A stretch of DNA of 41,853 nt, taken from NCBI GenBank assembly GCA_017504995.1, contig JAFVQC010000049.1:1-41853 (forward strand), read 5' to 3'. A program made the position numbers and the translations under genes. The stretch is from Clostridia bacterium. Lineage in GTDB: Bacteria > Bacillota > Clostridia > Oscillospirales > CAG-272. The notes below the pieces were generated by a model. The model ran no database searches, was not told where the DNA came from, and saw nothing but the letters and a program-made list of their open reading frames with translations. Positions 1-8,022 of this stretch are shown piece after piece. Numbering within the stretch: position 1 is the stretch's first letter; each line of letters opens with the position of its first letter.

Positions 1-297
1 TCGGTCCCTATCTGTCGTGGGCGTAGGATATTTGAGAGGAGCTGACCTTAGTACGAGAGGACCGGGTCGGACGCACCTCCGGTGCACCAGTTGTTCTGCC
101 AAGGGCATAGCTGGGTAGCCGCGTGCGGATGCGATAAACGCTGAAGGCATCTAAGCGTGAAACGTACCTCAAGATTAGATATCCCTCCTAACTAGATTAG
201 GTAAGGTCACTTGCAGACTACAAGTTTGATAGGTCGGAGGTGTACGCACAGTAATGTGTTTAGCTGACCGATACTAATAGACCGAGGGCTTGAACTT
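1..297 (+). rRNA. 23S ribosomal RNA, 3' end (partial)
   Basis: The window opens inside a 23S rRNA gene. The sarcin-ricin loop core AGTACGAGAGGACC is at 50-63, and the typical domain VI sequence and terminal ACTAATAG-ACCGAGG-CTTGA segment ends near 297. The upstream part lies outside the window. The 3' boundary is estimated from the conserved end of bacterial 23S genes and could be off by a few bases. No 5S rRNA or tRNA follows before the terminator at 395. Confidence 0.95.
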
Positions 298-394
298 CTA
301 TTAGTTCAACTACGTTAAAACAAATTTCTTGAGTTTCGCTTTCTTCCTCATCTCAATCGCTTTGTTCGGTTTTTTGTGGGCATATCCGCGGAAG

Positions 395-417
395 AACAGC
401 AGTCGCTGTTTTTTTTT
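395..417 (+). terminator. Rho-independent terminator of the rRNA operon
   Basis: A 6-bp stem AACAGC/GCTGTT with a 4-base loop (AGTC) runs straight into nine T residues. It lies about 100 bases after the 23S end and is the first terminator-like structure there, so it probably ends the rRNA transcript. The 97 bases between hold no recognisable gene. Confidence 0.6.
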
Positions 418-438
418 GTTTCAATATATAAAATCATA

Positions 439-475
439 CCGCCGCGAGCAACCGTTTTTTGGTTGCTCGCGGCGG
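439..475 (-). terminator. Terminator of the sigma-factor gene (strong palindrome)
   Basis: A perfect 15-bp GC-rich stem (439-453 with 461-475) and a 7-base loop lie directly beyond the stop codon of the minus-strand sigma-factor gene. Read on the minus strand, the stem is followed by a T-rich stretch. It could also stop read-through from the rRNA operon on the + strand. Confidence 0.75.
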
Positions 476-483
476 CAATTTGT

Positions 484-2103
484 TTATTCGGGTAATCGGT
501 CACAGAACATCAAAAGATTAGACGTTACTTTTTCATCTTCTGTAAGAGGACGAAACGTACCGTTTCCGTAAAGAATATCCATGACCATCAGCGCGACGGT
601 ATTGCCGACGAAGCCTGCGGCATTCCAATTTACGACAAGGTCTCGCATTTGCGGCGGGTAGTCTTTTGCAATCAACATGGCTTGCTCCAGCGCATAATCG
701 GCAAAGGTCTTCTTGAGCTTTTCATCCAGTGACGGTAGCTTTGAGAAAAATTCCTTTTGATTGCCGCGCGCGACCATAACGTTGACTTTATTATTCTCGA
801 CTAAAAATCCTCGTTTTCTTAGACGGTCAAACTTTTCCTTGTTGGCGGGAGTGTCCTTTATCGCGCCCGTCATAAATTCATAGAGATATTCATAATCCGA
901 AGTAAAATTGTTTTCCCATCCTCTCTTGCGCGAGGAATAGCGCGTATCGATGGACCAAGAATATACAGACGGATATTTTTCAGACCAACGAGTCATGTTT
1001 CCGCAAGCCCAATAAGGCGGATCATTTTGAGACGAAACGTAATCGGTATCGCTCTGCGTTGCGGGGATCGTGACAAAAGCGATAAAATCACCGCCTGCCA
1101 AGGTTTTGATATGGTATTTTGAAAGATCCGTTTTGAGTGAGATATCGCATTTGTTGCTGATCCCATAGAATATTGCGGCAGCTTCCAGAAGCTCTCGGTT
1201 TTTGCTTGGAATATAGACGTCCGTAACGTCTGCGATTGCTGCCCTTACTTGGGGTACATATTCCTGTGCCAAAATCCTTGCGATCTCTCGTTGCTTTTGC
1301 TTTCGCTTGTCCTGCTGTTCAAGTGAATATGTTTCGGGATTGAATTTTACGTATGTCGTATAGCGATTTCCTGCTTTCATAACCAAAAAGCCGTTGGCTT
1401 CCAGCTCCTTGACGGTATCCTCAATATAAACGGGAGTGACGCCCAATTCCTCCGCAATCTCGACCATGGTTTTGGGCGAATGGTAAACACTATATACGAT
1501 ATTGAGGTTTAATTTGTTTCCCAAATAATACTCCGGACCTCCGTTTTTTCCCGGATCTCCGCTGTGACCAAAGCTCTCGGCTTCTATTGGTTTGATGCCA
1601 AGCTTTCCGATTTTTCTTTCCATGATAAATCCCTCCTTCAAATCATTTCTGGCTTTGTTCAGATGCCATTTTACAGTACCCTCGGGAACGCCGATTTCCT
1701 TGGTGATCGTAGAAATCGTTTTGTTTTCGTAATAAAAGGAATAAACGATTTTGCGGCGTGTATTGGTTAAAAACGCAATTTCTCGTCGCAACAAATCGAG
1801 TTCTGCCTCGGAATCCTCGTCCAAGATCGGTGTCGTATCGGGGATATCTATACCGTTCAGAGAAATCCCCTCTCGTTTTTTCTTGGAGGATACAAGCCTT
1901 GAATAAACATGCTCGGAAATTCGCCAAACGTATCCGTCTAAATTTAGAATTTCATTTGCTGAAAGCAAGGACAAATAAACTTCCGTAACAATATCGGAGC
2001 TTAATTCTTTTGCTTCATCAAAGGAAAAGGCTTTTTTCATCGCGAAGCCGTAAATTTTGGGCAGATATTCAACGATCAGCTTGTCTGCTTGTTGCTTATT
2101 CAT
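484..2103 (-). CDS. Sigma-70 family (ECF-like) sigma factor fused to a winged helix and an uncharacterised C-terminal domain
   Basis: The 539-residue protein begins like an ECF sigma factor. Residues about 1-75 resemble sigma region 2. Residues about 100-160 resemble region 4, with a helix-turn-helix containing TISTITKEIGVPEGTVKWHL. A linker with FGHSGDPGKNGGPEYYL leads to a probable winged helix at about 195-265 (MVEIAEELGVTPVYIEDTV). The last 270 residues match nothing I recognise. Ordinary ECF factors are about 160-200 residues, so this one is more than twice the usual size. The start has a GAGGTG ribosome binding site at good spacing. No anti-sigma gene is adjacent. I infer that regulation is built into the C-terminal domain. 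The sigma assignment is fairly sure; the target genes and the signal are unknown. Confidence 0.75.
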   Translation of the reverse strand: MNKQQADKLIVEYLPKIYGFAMKKAFSFDEAKELSSDIVTEVYLSLLSANEILNLDGYVWRISEHVYSRLVSSKKKREGISLNGIDIPDTTPILDEDSEAELDLLRREIAFLTNTRRKIVYSFYYENKTISTITKEIGVPEGTVKWHLNKARNDLKEGFIMERKIGKLGIKPIEAESFGHSGDPGKNGGPEYYLGNKLNLNIVYSVYHSPKTMVEIAEELGVTPVYIEDTVKELEANGFLVMKAGNRYTTYVKFNPETYSLEQQDKRKQKQREIARILAQEYVPQVRAAIADVTDVYIPSKNRELLEAAAIFYGISNKCDISLKTDLSKYHIKTLAGGDFIAFVTIPATQSDTDYVSSQNDPPYWACGNMTRWSEKYPSVYSWSIDTRYSSRKRGWENNFTSDYEYLYEFMTGAIKDTPANKEKFDRLRKRGFLVENNKVNVMVARGNQKEFFSKLPSLDEKLKKTFADYALEQAMLIAKDYPPQMRDLVVNWNAAGFVGNTVALMVMDILYGNGTFRPLTEDEKVTSNLLMFCDRLPE

Positions 2104-2170
2104 TTTATCACCTCGGTACCGTTTGCCTATATAGTGGAAAGATATACGAAAAGGTTGGCTTTTTGAAATA

Positions 2171-2199
2171 ATTATATCATAAAATTTTGAATTCGTCTA
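2171..2199 (-). promoter_or_regulatory. Likely sigma-A promoter of the sigma-factor gene
   Basis: On the minus strand, a perfect -10 TATAAT (2171-2176) lies 17 bp from a weaker -35, TAGACG (2194-2199, four of six consensus bases). It is about 70 bases upstream of the start codon. Confidence 0.55.
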
Positions 2200-2429
2200 T
2201 GTAAAAGAATGTTTTTGTGTTCCCCTGTGTTTCTATCCACCATTCCGTGTCACAGAGAACACCTCATGCCTTTTTTAGGCGCACATAACCGATGAAAACC
2301 AAAATGTGCTAAAATATAGAGGCAGGATAGGTCGAGGGATGGTCTGTCGCCACGAGCACGCCTTTAGAACATGGTCGGGGTCATCTTTGAGCACACAGAA
2401 CTGCTCTTAAAATTTTCTCGCGAAAGATT
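2200..2429. other. Intergenic stretch without recognised gene
   Basis: These 230 bases lie between the sigma-factor promoter and the transposase remnant. I see no convincing reading frame or RNA fold. Several short frames are closed by stops. The region may include decayed 5' sequence of the IS110-type element, but translated pieces do not resemble the N-terminal half of that transposase family. Confidence 0.4.
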
Positions 2430-2657
2430 ATGCCCGGAAATCCTTACATAAAATCTATTCTGTGTCAATGTGCTTGGGCTACAGTTCGTTCAAGAAATAC
2501 TCCTTTTGCTGTGTGGTTTTGGTCACATCAAGGAAAGTTGGGAAAGAAAAAGGCTATTATTGCTGTATCTAGAAAAATCCTTTCTTTGATTTATACCCTT
2601 TTATCTACCGATCAATATTACGATAACGAAATTGCCATGTCAAGATTTTCATCCTAA
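2430..2657 (+). pseudogene. IS110-family transposase, C-terminal remnant
   Basis: The 75-residue frame matches the C-terminal end of IS110/IS116/IS902-family transposases: GNPYIKSILCQCAWA, then a WFW/HQGKLGKKKAIIAV segment and RKILSLIYTLL. Intact family members are about 400 residues with an N-terminal DEDD nuclease domain, which is absent here. The ATG at 2430 is simply a methionine within the old frame, not a believable start, and no ribosome binding site precedes it. This is a truncated, non-functional insertion-sequence relic next to gpsA. Confidence 0.8.
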
Positions 2658-2708
2658 CATGGCAATTGAATTCATTTTTTGCCCAATCTTACTTGATAAA
2701 TCTTGACA
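2630..2708. repeat. Two overlapping inverted repeats at the end of the IS remnant
   Basis: A perfect 11-bp inverted repeat, AATTGCCATGT (2630-2640) with ACATGGCAATT (2657-2667), encloses the stop codon of the transposase remnant. A second 11-bp pair, TGTCAAGATTT (2638-2648) with AAATCTTGACA (2698-2708), overlaps it and ends inside the -35 box of gpsA. They may be the old element terminus or an operator; the sequence does not decide this. Confidence 0.55.
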
Positions 2709-2731
2709 CGTCTAAGGAGAAATGGTATAAT
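2703..2731 (+). promoter_or_regulatory. Consensus sigma-A promoter of gpsA
   Basis: TTGACA (2703-2708), a 17-bp spacer and TATAAT (2726-2731) match the consensus at all twelve positions. Transcription would start near 2738, leaving a leader of about 80 bases before gpsA. The -35 box coincides with one arm of an inverted repeat. Confidence 0.9.
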
Positions 2732-2816
2732 ATATGAAAAAGAGAACGACAAATGCTTTGTGGGCAGATGCGGAAAGTAAATCGTTCAGTTATAAATGAA
2801 ATTAAGGAGAAAAATC

Positions 2817-3851
2817 ATGTCGAATAAAATTAAAATCGGAGTGTTGGGCGCGGGAACGTGGGGCATTGCGCTGGCAAGAACGCTATGTAACGCAGGACAT
2901 AGCGTGATGATTTGGTCGGCGATTGGCAAAGAAATTGATGAGCTTTCCCAAACGAGAAGGCATGCTAACCTTCCCGATATCGAGCTTCCCGAGCAAATTG
3001 CGTATACGAAGGACGTAAAGAGCGTATGCGTTGGAATGGATTTGCTGTTATTTGCCGTTCCTTCACCGTACGTAAGATCAACGGCAAGAAAAGCAGCTCC
3101 CTATATATCGTCAGAACAGATCATTGTAGACGTGGCAAAGGGCATCGAACGCGATACCCTATACACGATGACCCAGATCATTGCGGACGAACTGAAAAAT
3201 CCCAACGTAAAGATCGTGGCGCTCTCGGGTCCTACTCATGCGGAGGAGGTGGTCAGGGATCTTCCCACGACCATCGTATCTGCAAGCAACGATTGGCAAG
3301 CGGCAGAGTTCGTACAGAAGATTTTTAATACGAAGGAATTGCGTGTATATACCAATGACGATGTTCGCGGCGTGGAGCTTTGCGGGGCGTTGAAAAACGT
3401 GATTGCTTTGGCTTGCGGTATAGCCACGGGGCTTGGCTGCGGTGATAATGCAAGAGCAGCGCTGATTACCCGCGGCATGGCGGAAATTTCCAAATTGGGC
3501 TTGGCAATGGGGTGCAGAGAGCAGACATTCGGCGGTCTTGCGGGAATCGGCGATGTTATCGTTACGGCTACCAGTACCCACAGCCGTAATTTTCGTTGCG
3601 GAATATTGCTTGGTCAGGGCACGCCTGTTGACGAGGCGGTTCGTCAGATCGGCATGGTTGTCGAGGGCTTGAATGCGTTGCCTGCGGCTTTGTGTTTGGC
3701 AAGAAAATATAACGTGGAAATGCCTATCGTAGAAATGATCGATGCAGTGATATCGGGTAAAATGGACGTATCTGTGGTCATACACACGCTGATGGGCAGA
3801 GATTTGAAATCTGAGATAAGCAATTCCGCTATTTACAATACGAATCGCTAA
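2817..3851 (+). CDS. gpsA: Glycerol-3-phosphate dehydrogenase [NAD(P)+]
   Basis: The 344-residue cytosolic enzyme reduces dihydroxyacetone phosphate to sn-glycerol 3-phosphate, the backbone of phospholipids. The N-terminus has the Rossmann motif GAGTWG at residues 11-16. The family's catalytic region ELCGALKNVIALACG and the downstream GDNARAALITRG segment are intact, and length is normal for the family. The ATG at 2817 is chosen because AAGGAG lies 9 bases before it; an in-frame ATG at 2796 has no such site. It has its own strong promoter and no operon partner. Confidence 0.96.
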   Translation: MSNKIKIGVLGAGTWGIALARTLCNAGHSVMIWSAIGKEIDELSQTRRHANLPDIELPEQIAYTKDVKSVCVGMDLLLFAVPSPYVRSTARKAAPYISSEQIIVDVAKGIERDTLYTMTQIIADELKNPNVKIVALSGPTHAEEVVRDLPTTIVSASNDWQAAEFVQKIFNTKELRVYTNDDVRGVELCGALKNVIALACGIATGLGCGDNARAALITRGMAEISKLGLAMGCREQTFGGLAGIGDVIVTATSTHSRNFRCGILLGQGTPVDEAVRQIGMVVEGLNALPAALCLARKYNVEMPIVEMIDAVISGKMDVSVVIHTLMGRDLKSEISNSAIYNTNR

Positions 3852-3860
3852 ATATCGTTT

Positions 3861-3897
3861 TGCTCATGGCTTCGTTTTTGCAAAAGAGCATTTTTTT
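3861..3897 (+). terminator. Possible weak terminator after gpsA
   Basis: TGCTC (3861-3865) can pair with GAGCA (3886-3890), directly followed by seven T residues. The stem is only 5 bp and the loop is 20 bases, so this is a weak call based mainly on the T-run and the position. Confidence 0.3.
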
Positions 3898-3920
3898 GCT
3901 TTTTCTTTTTTTAAAAAAGG

Positions 3921-3949
3921 TTGCAACCGTTCTTGAAATGTGCTATAAT
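3921..3949 (+). promoter_or_regulatory. Promoter of the metY-metA operon
   Basis: TTGCAA (3921-3926), a 17-bp spacer and TATAAT (3944-3949) form a good sigma-A promoter. The start would be near 3956, giving a leader of only about 30 bases. That leaves no room for an S-box or T-box riboswitch, so any methionine control must act by another route. Confidence 0.8.
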
Positions 3950-3986
3950 ATAATTATCTATGTTGAAATCAAAGGAGAATTTGAAT

Positions 3987-5273
3987 ATGTCCAACTATAA
4001 AATGGAAACCAAGTGCGTGCAGGGGGGCTATACGCCAGGGAACGGTGAGCCAAGGCAGATCCCGATCATTCAAAGCACCACCTTTAAATATGCGTCCAGC
4101 GCTGATATGGGCAAGCTGTTCGATCTGGAGGCTTCGGGCTATTTCTATACCCGTTTGCAGAACCCCACCAATGACAGCGTGGCGGCAAAGATCTGCGATA
4201 TGGAGGGCGGAACGGCGGCAATGCTGACCTCGTCGGGTCAGGCTGCGAACTTCTTCGCCATTTTTAACATTGCGTCCTGCGGCGATCACGTGATCGCTTG
4301 TTCGACGATCTACGGCGGAACGTACAATCTGTTTTCGGTGACCTTGAAGCGCATGGGTATCGACTTTACCTTCGTTTCTCCCGACAGCACCGAGGAAGAG
4401 CTGAACGCGGCGTTCCGCGAAAACACCAAGGCGGTATTCGGAGAGACCATTGCCAATCCCGCGCTGACGGTACTGGATATTGAGCTGTTTGCCAAGGTAG
4501 CCCACGCCCACGGCGTTCCGCTGATCATTGACAACACCTTTGCGACTCCCGTGAACTGCCGTCCCTTTGAATGGGGCGCGGATATCGTAACGCACTCCAC
4601 CACCAAGTACATGGACGGTCACGGCGCTGCCGTGGGCGGCTGTATCGTGGATTCGGGTAAGTTTGACTGGACGAAATATCCCGAAAAATTCCCGGGGCTT
4701 TGTACCCCCGACGAGAGCTATCACGGCGTGACCTATACCGAGCGTTTCGGCTTGGAGGGCGCGTTCATTACCAAGGCGACGGCGCAGCTGATGCGTGATT
4801 TCGGCGCGATCCAAGCGCCCCAGAACGCCTTTTTGCTGAATCTTGGACTGGAAAGTCTCCACGTGAGAATGAAGAGACATTGCGAGAACGGACTTGCGGT
4901 GGCGAAGTTCCTTAAGTCGGATGACAGAATCACCTGGGTGACCTATCCTTCCTTGGAGGGCGACAAATACTATGATCTGGCGCAGAAGTATATGCCGAAC
5001 GGCACTTGCGGCGTAGTCAGCTTCGGTGTGAAGGGTGGCAGAGAAGCGGCAGAGAAGTTCATGGGGAATTTGAAGATCGCCGCCATCGAGACCCACGTTG
5101 CCGACGCGAGAACCTGTTGCTTGCATCCTGCCAGCGCAACCCACAGACAGATGAACGAGGAGGAGCTGGTAGCGGCAGGAATTTCGGGTGATCTGGTTCG
5201 GTTCTCTTGCGGTATCGAAAACAGCGACGATCTGATCGCCGATATCAAGCAAGCGCTTGACGCGATCCAATAA
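3987..5273 (+). CDS. metY: O-acetylhomoserine aminocarboxypropyltransferase (sulfhydrylase)
   Basis: This 428-residue PLP enzyme of the Cys/Met metabolism family joins O-acetylhomoserine and sulfide to give homocysteine and acetate. The N-terminal ETKCVQGGYTPGNGEPRQIP and PIIQSTTFKY segments and the length are typical of the MetY branch. The PLP-binding lysine is K207 in HSTTKYMDGHG. The chosen start at 3987 follows AAAGGAG at good spacing; an upstream in-frame ATG at 3960 lies before that site. metA follows 18 bases later, so the two consecutive steps of the direct-sulfhydrylation route are co-transcribed. Confidence 0.93.
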   Translation: MSNYKMETKCVQGGYTPGNGEPRQIPIIQSTTFKYASSADMGKLFDLEASGYFYTRLQNPTNDSVAAKICDMEGGTAAMLTSSGQAANFFAIFNIASCGDHVIACSTIYGGTYNLFSVTLKRMGIDFTFVSPDSTEEELNAAFRENTKAVFGETIANPALTVLDIELFAKVAHAHGVPLIIDNTFATPVNCRPFEWGADIVTHSTTKYMDGHGAAVGGCIVDSGKFDWTKYPEKFPGLCTPDESYHGVTYTERFGLEGAFITKATAQLMRDFGAIQAPQNAFLLNLGLESLHVRMKRHCENGLAVAKFLKSDDRITWVTYPSLEGDKYYDLAQKYMPNGTCGVVSFGVKGGREAAEKFMGNLKIAAIETHVADARTCCLHPASATHRQMNEEELVAAGISGDLVRFSCGIENSDDLIADIKQALDAIQ

Positions 5274-5291
5274 AACATAGGAGGTGACGGT

Positions 5292-6209
5292 ATGCCAATT
5301 AAAATACCGAATCTGTTACCTGCGACACAGGTATTGCTTCATGAAAATATCTTCGTTATGACCGAAACGCGGGCAATGACGCAGGACATTCGTCCCTTGA
5401 AGATCCTGATGCTCAATCTGATGCCGCAGAAGATCGTCACCGAGACGCAGATCGCAAGGCTTATCGGAAATACGCCCTTGCAGGTAGAGCTGGAGCTGTT
5501 ACAGACGGCGACTCATAAATCCAAGCACACCTCTGCCGAGCATATGCTGGCGTTTTACAAGACCTTTGACGAGGTAAAGCAGAAGAAATACGACGGTTTG
5601 ATTATTACGGGCGCGCCCGTGGAGCAGATGGCGTTTGAGGAAGTGGACTATTGGGAGGAGCTTTGCGAGATCATGGAGTGGAGCAAGACCCACGTGACCA
5701 GCACCTTCCACATCTGTTGGGGGGCGCAAGCGGGACTTTACTACCATTACGGCGTGCAGAAGTATCCTCTCGAAAAGAAGATGTTCGGCGTGTTCGAGCA
5801 TACCCTTGACCATAAGCAATCGATTTTATTCCGCGGCTTTGACGATACCTTCGTCGTGCCTCATTCCCGACATACGACTTGTCGCAGAGAGGATATTGAG
5901 GCAGTGCCCGAATTGAAGATCCTCGCAAGCTCCGAGGAAGCGGGCGTGTTTGTATGCGCCACCGATAAGGGACGGCAGATCTTTGTAACGGGACACTCGG
6001 AATACGATCCCGACACCCTTAAAAAGGAGTATTTCCGCGATAAGGATGCGGGACTTCCCATTGAGATGCCCAAAAATTATTTTCCCGATGACGACGATAC
6101 GAAGGAGCCTATCGTCAAGTGGCGCAGCTGCGCAAACTTACTTTATTCCAATTGGCTGAACTATTTCGTATATCAGTCTACACCTTATAACATTGAAGAA
6201 ATTGAATAA
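5292..6209 (+). CDS. metA: Homoserine O-acetyltransferase, MetA type
   Basis: The 305-residue enzyme activates homoserine by O-acylation, the first dedicated step to methionine. The catalytic triad can be read directly: Cys142 in HICWGAQAG, then His235 and Glu237 in TGHSEYD. Residue 111, which sets acyl specificity in this family, is Glu (GAPVEQM), the acetyl-CoA type; succinyl-using enzymes have Gly. That fits the neighbour MetY, which uses O-acetylhomoserine. A perfect AGGAGGTGA site precedes the ATG. The last 34 codons recur as a separate fragment at 7903-8004. Confidence 0.95.
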   Translation: MPIKIPNLLPATQVLLHENIFVMTETRAMTQDIRPLKILMLNLMPQKIVTETQIARLIGNTPLQVELELLQTATHKSKHTSAEHMLAFYKTFDEVKQKKYDGLIITGAPVEQMAFEEVDYWEELCEIMEWSKTHVTSTFHICWGAQAGLYYHYGVQKYPLEKKMFGVFEHTLDHKQSILFRGFDDTFVVPHSRHTTCRREDIEAVPELKILASSEEAGVFVCATDKGRQIFVTGHSEYDPDTLKKEYFRDKDAGLPIEMPKNYFPDDDDTKEPIVKWRSCANLLYSNWLNYFVYQSTPYNIEEIE

Positions 6210-6227
6210 GAAAAAGGAGAAACAAAG

Positions 6228-7874
6228 ATGAAAAAATTTTTTGCTTTCTTACTTGGCGTACTGATGCTTTGTTCTGCTTTCGTTATGAATTCTTGCGAGG
6301 AGAACGACGGAGACGATACGGCGGAAACGACAAAGCCTTCCGTATCAACGATTATAGACGACGTGAAGAAAACCACGAACGATAGTAGCGATGTAGTCGA
6401 TCCGGAGGAAACCACGAACGGTGGCGATGTAGTCGATCCGGAGGAAACCACGAACGGTAGTAGCGATGTAGTCAATCCGGATATAGGGGGAAAGAACGTA
6501 TTGGACGGCGTTCGCTACAACGGCGAAACCATTTACGTGTACGGCTGGATCCCCTCTAACATCGCAGAGCAGGTGCAGGAATTCAGCTCGGAGCTTGGCG
6601 TGGTGGAGCAGAACGTCTATAAGAGATTGGACGAGACGCAAAAGCAGCTCAACATCAAAGTGTATTGGAAAGAAGAGCGTGGAAACGGCAGCCACCCCGA
6701 ATTCATTCAGAACGCTGTTAACGCGAATACCACCGGCGCGTACGACGCCATCTGCGCCTACTCTCAGTGGGCAGCAGCCTTGACGACGCAGGGCGTCAGC
6801 AAGAATCTGTTGCAGTTCAATACGTTAGACTTTACTCACCCCGCATGGCCCAAAGATATGGTGGACCAGCTTACGATATTTGATAAGCTGTACTTCTGCA
6901 CGGGAGACATTTCCACGAACCTGATCCTTATGACGTCCGTGGTTTTTGTGAATACCGATATGGTTTCCACATGGAGAATCAACGAAAAGATTCAGCGGCT
7001 GTACGGAGAAGAAAACATTTACGATCTCGTCAGAGAAGGCAAGTGGACCTATGACGCGATGTTCAAGCTGACGGATGGCATCTGGCAGGATAACGACTTT
7101 TCGGGCGGTAGCAGAACCGCAGGAGATACCTACGGTCTGGGTACGTATAATACGCTACTGTTTAACTTCTACGCAGGCGCGGGCTATACGCTGATTGAAT
7201 CGGACGAAAACGGGATATACCTATCCGAGGATTATACTGACGTAGACGCCATCGAGAAGCTCCTGAAGGACGTTGTCAAGCCTCTTTACGATGACGGCTT
7301 CTGCCGTTCTTATGAAAACTCTTCCGCGAATGCTCGCGACAGCTTTGCAAACGGTCTGAACCTGTTCAGCCTTGCTCCCGCTTCCCACGCTTACGTGAAG
7401 CACTATCACACCGACAATCTGAAATACGCCGCACTTCCCGTTCCGAAGTACGACGCAGCTCAGGACGGATATCACTCCTATCACTCCAACCCCTACACCA
7501 ACTACGTCGTAGCGTCGGGCTCGGCAAATCCTCAGATTGCCGCATCCTTCCTGCAAGGCTTAGCACAGCGTTCCTACGACACCACGAGAATCGCAATCTT
7601 TGAGCACACCATGAAGGCTCGTTTCGCTCAGGGAGACAGCGATGTTGCGGAGATGTGGGAAATGGTCGTGGATTCTCAGACCTTCGATCTCGGACGGATA
7701 TTCGCGGAGTCCTTCCGACACGGCGGTAACGGCACCATCCTCATTAACCAGTTTAACGAGAGGATTGAGAGTGGAAAAACCGGTTGGGAGAACATTATGA
7801 ACTCCTATCAGCAGGATCTGATCGATATGGCGAATGCCTTGAACGCGCTAATCGCGACGTTGCCCGGGGACTGA
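6228..7874 (+). CDS. Extracellular solute-binding lipoprotein (carbohydrate ABC type)
   Basis: The 548-residue protein starts with a lipoprotein signal peptide whose lipobox VMNSC places the lipid-bearing cysteine at residue 23. An acidic Thr/Asp-rich linker with DVVDPEETTNG repeats follows. The rest (from about residue 90) resembles family 1 solute-binding proteins of sugar ABC transporters, with features such as VVFVNTDMV and REGKWTYDAMFKLTDG. It would sit outside the membrane and capture a substrate for import. No permease or ATPase gene is near, so it is an orphan here. It lies 18 bases after metA with an AAAAAGGAG site, so it is likely part of the methionine operon. Substrate unknown. 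Confidence 0.8.
   Translation: MKKFFAFLLGVLMLCSAFVMNSCEENDGDDTAETTKPSVSTIIDDVKKTTNDSSDVVDPEETTNGGDVVDPEETTNGSSDVVNPDIGGKNVLDGVRYNGETIYVYGWIPSNIAEQVQEFSSELGVVEQNVYKRLDETQKQLNIKVYWKEERGNGSHPEFIQNAVNANTTGAYDAICAYSQWAAALTTQGVSKNLLQFNTLDFTHPAWPKDMVDQLTIFDKLYFCTGDISTNLILMTSVVFVNTDMVSTWRINEKIQRLYGEENIYDLVREGKWTYDAMFKLTDGIWQDNDFSGGSRTAGDTYGLGTYNTLLFNFYAGAGYTLIESDENGIYLSEDYTDVDAIEKLLKDVVKPLYDDGFCRSYENSSANARDSFANGLNLFSLAPASHAYVKHYHTDNLKYAALPVPKYDAAQDGYHSYHSNPYTNYVVASGSANPQIAASFLQGLAQRSYDTTRIAIFEHTMKARFAQGDSDVAEMWEMVVDSQTFDLGRIFAESFRHGGNGTILINQFNERIESGKTGWENIMNSYQQDLIDMANALNALIATLPGD
6388..6480 (+). repeat. In-frame direct repeats in the lipoprotein linker
   Basis: The segment beginning GCGATGTAGTC recurs at 6388, 6424 and 6463, with spacings of 36 and 39 bases. 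The first two copies are identical over about 35 bases and the third is partial. They encode the DVVDPEETTNG linker units. The spacing in multiples of three preserves the frame, which suggests slippage-driven length variation of a flexible tether. Confidence 0.85.
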
Positions 7875-7902
7875 TAGGCTAAAAATTTGAGCAGAGGAAT
7901 AG

Positions 7903-8004
7903 CCCATTGTTAAGTGGCGTAGTTGCGCGAACCTGCTCTATTCCAATTGGCTGAACTATTTCGTATATCAGTCTACCCCCTATAATATTGAAGAAATTGA
8001 ATAA
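7903..8004 (+). pseudogene. Duplicated 3' end of metA (33 codons plus stop)
   Basis: This stretch encodes exactly the last 33 residues of MetA plus its stop, matching 6108-6209 without a gap. Eleven codons (12 bases) differ and every change is silent. It has no start codon or ribosome binding site. The similarity continues downstream through the spacer and into the signal-peptide region of the next gene, to about 8155. So a metA-lipoprotein junction was duplicated or imported, not only metA. Confidence 0.93.
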
Positions 8005-8022
8005 GAAAAAGGAGAAACGAGG

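Noticed and set aside
298-394. 5S rRNA after the 23S gene
   Set aside because: The stretch is too short and lacks the conserved CGAAC-type core and terminal stem of 5S.
2817-2819. Earlier start of gpsA at 2796
   Set aside because: The only good ribosome binding site lies between 2796 and 2817 and serves the later ATG.
3950-3986. SAM riboswitch or T-box before metY
   Set aside because: The promoter leaves only about 30 bases of leader, too short for either.
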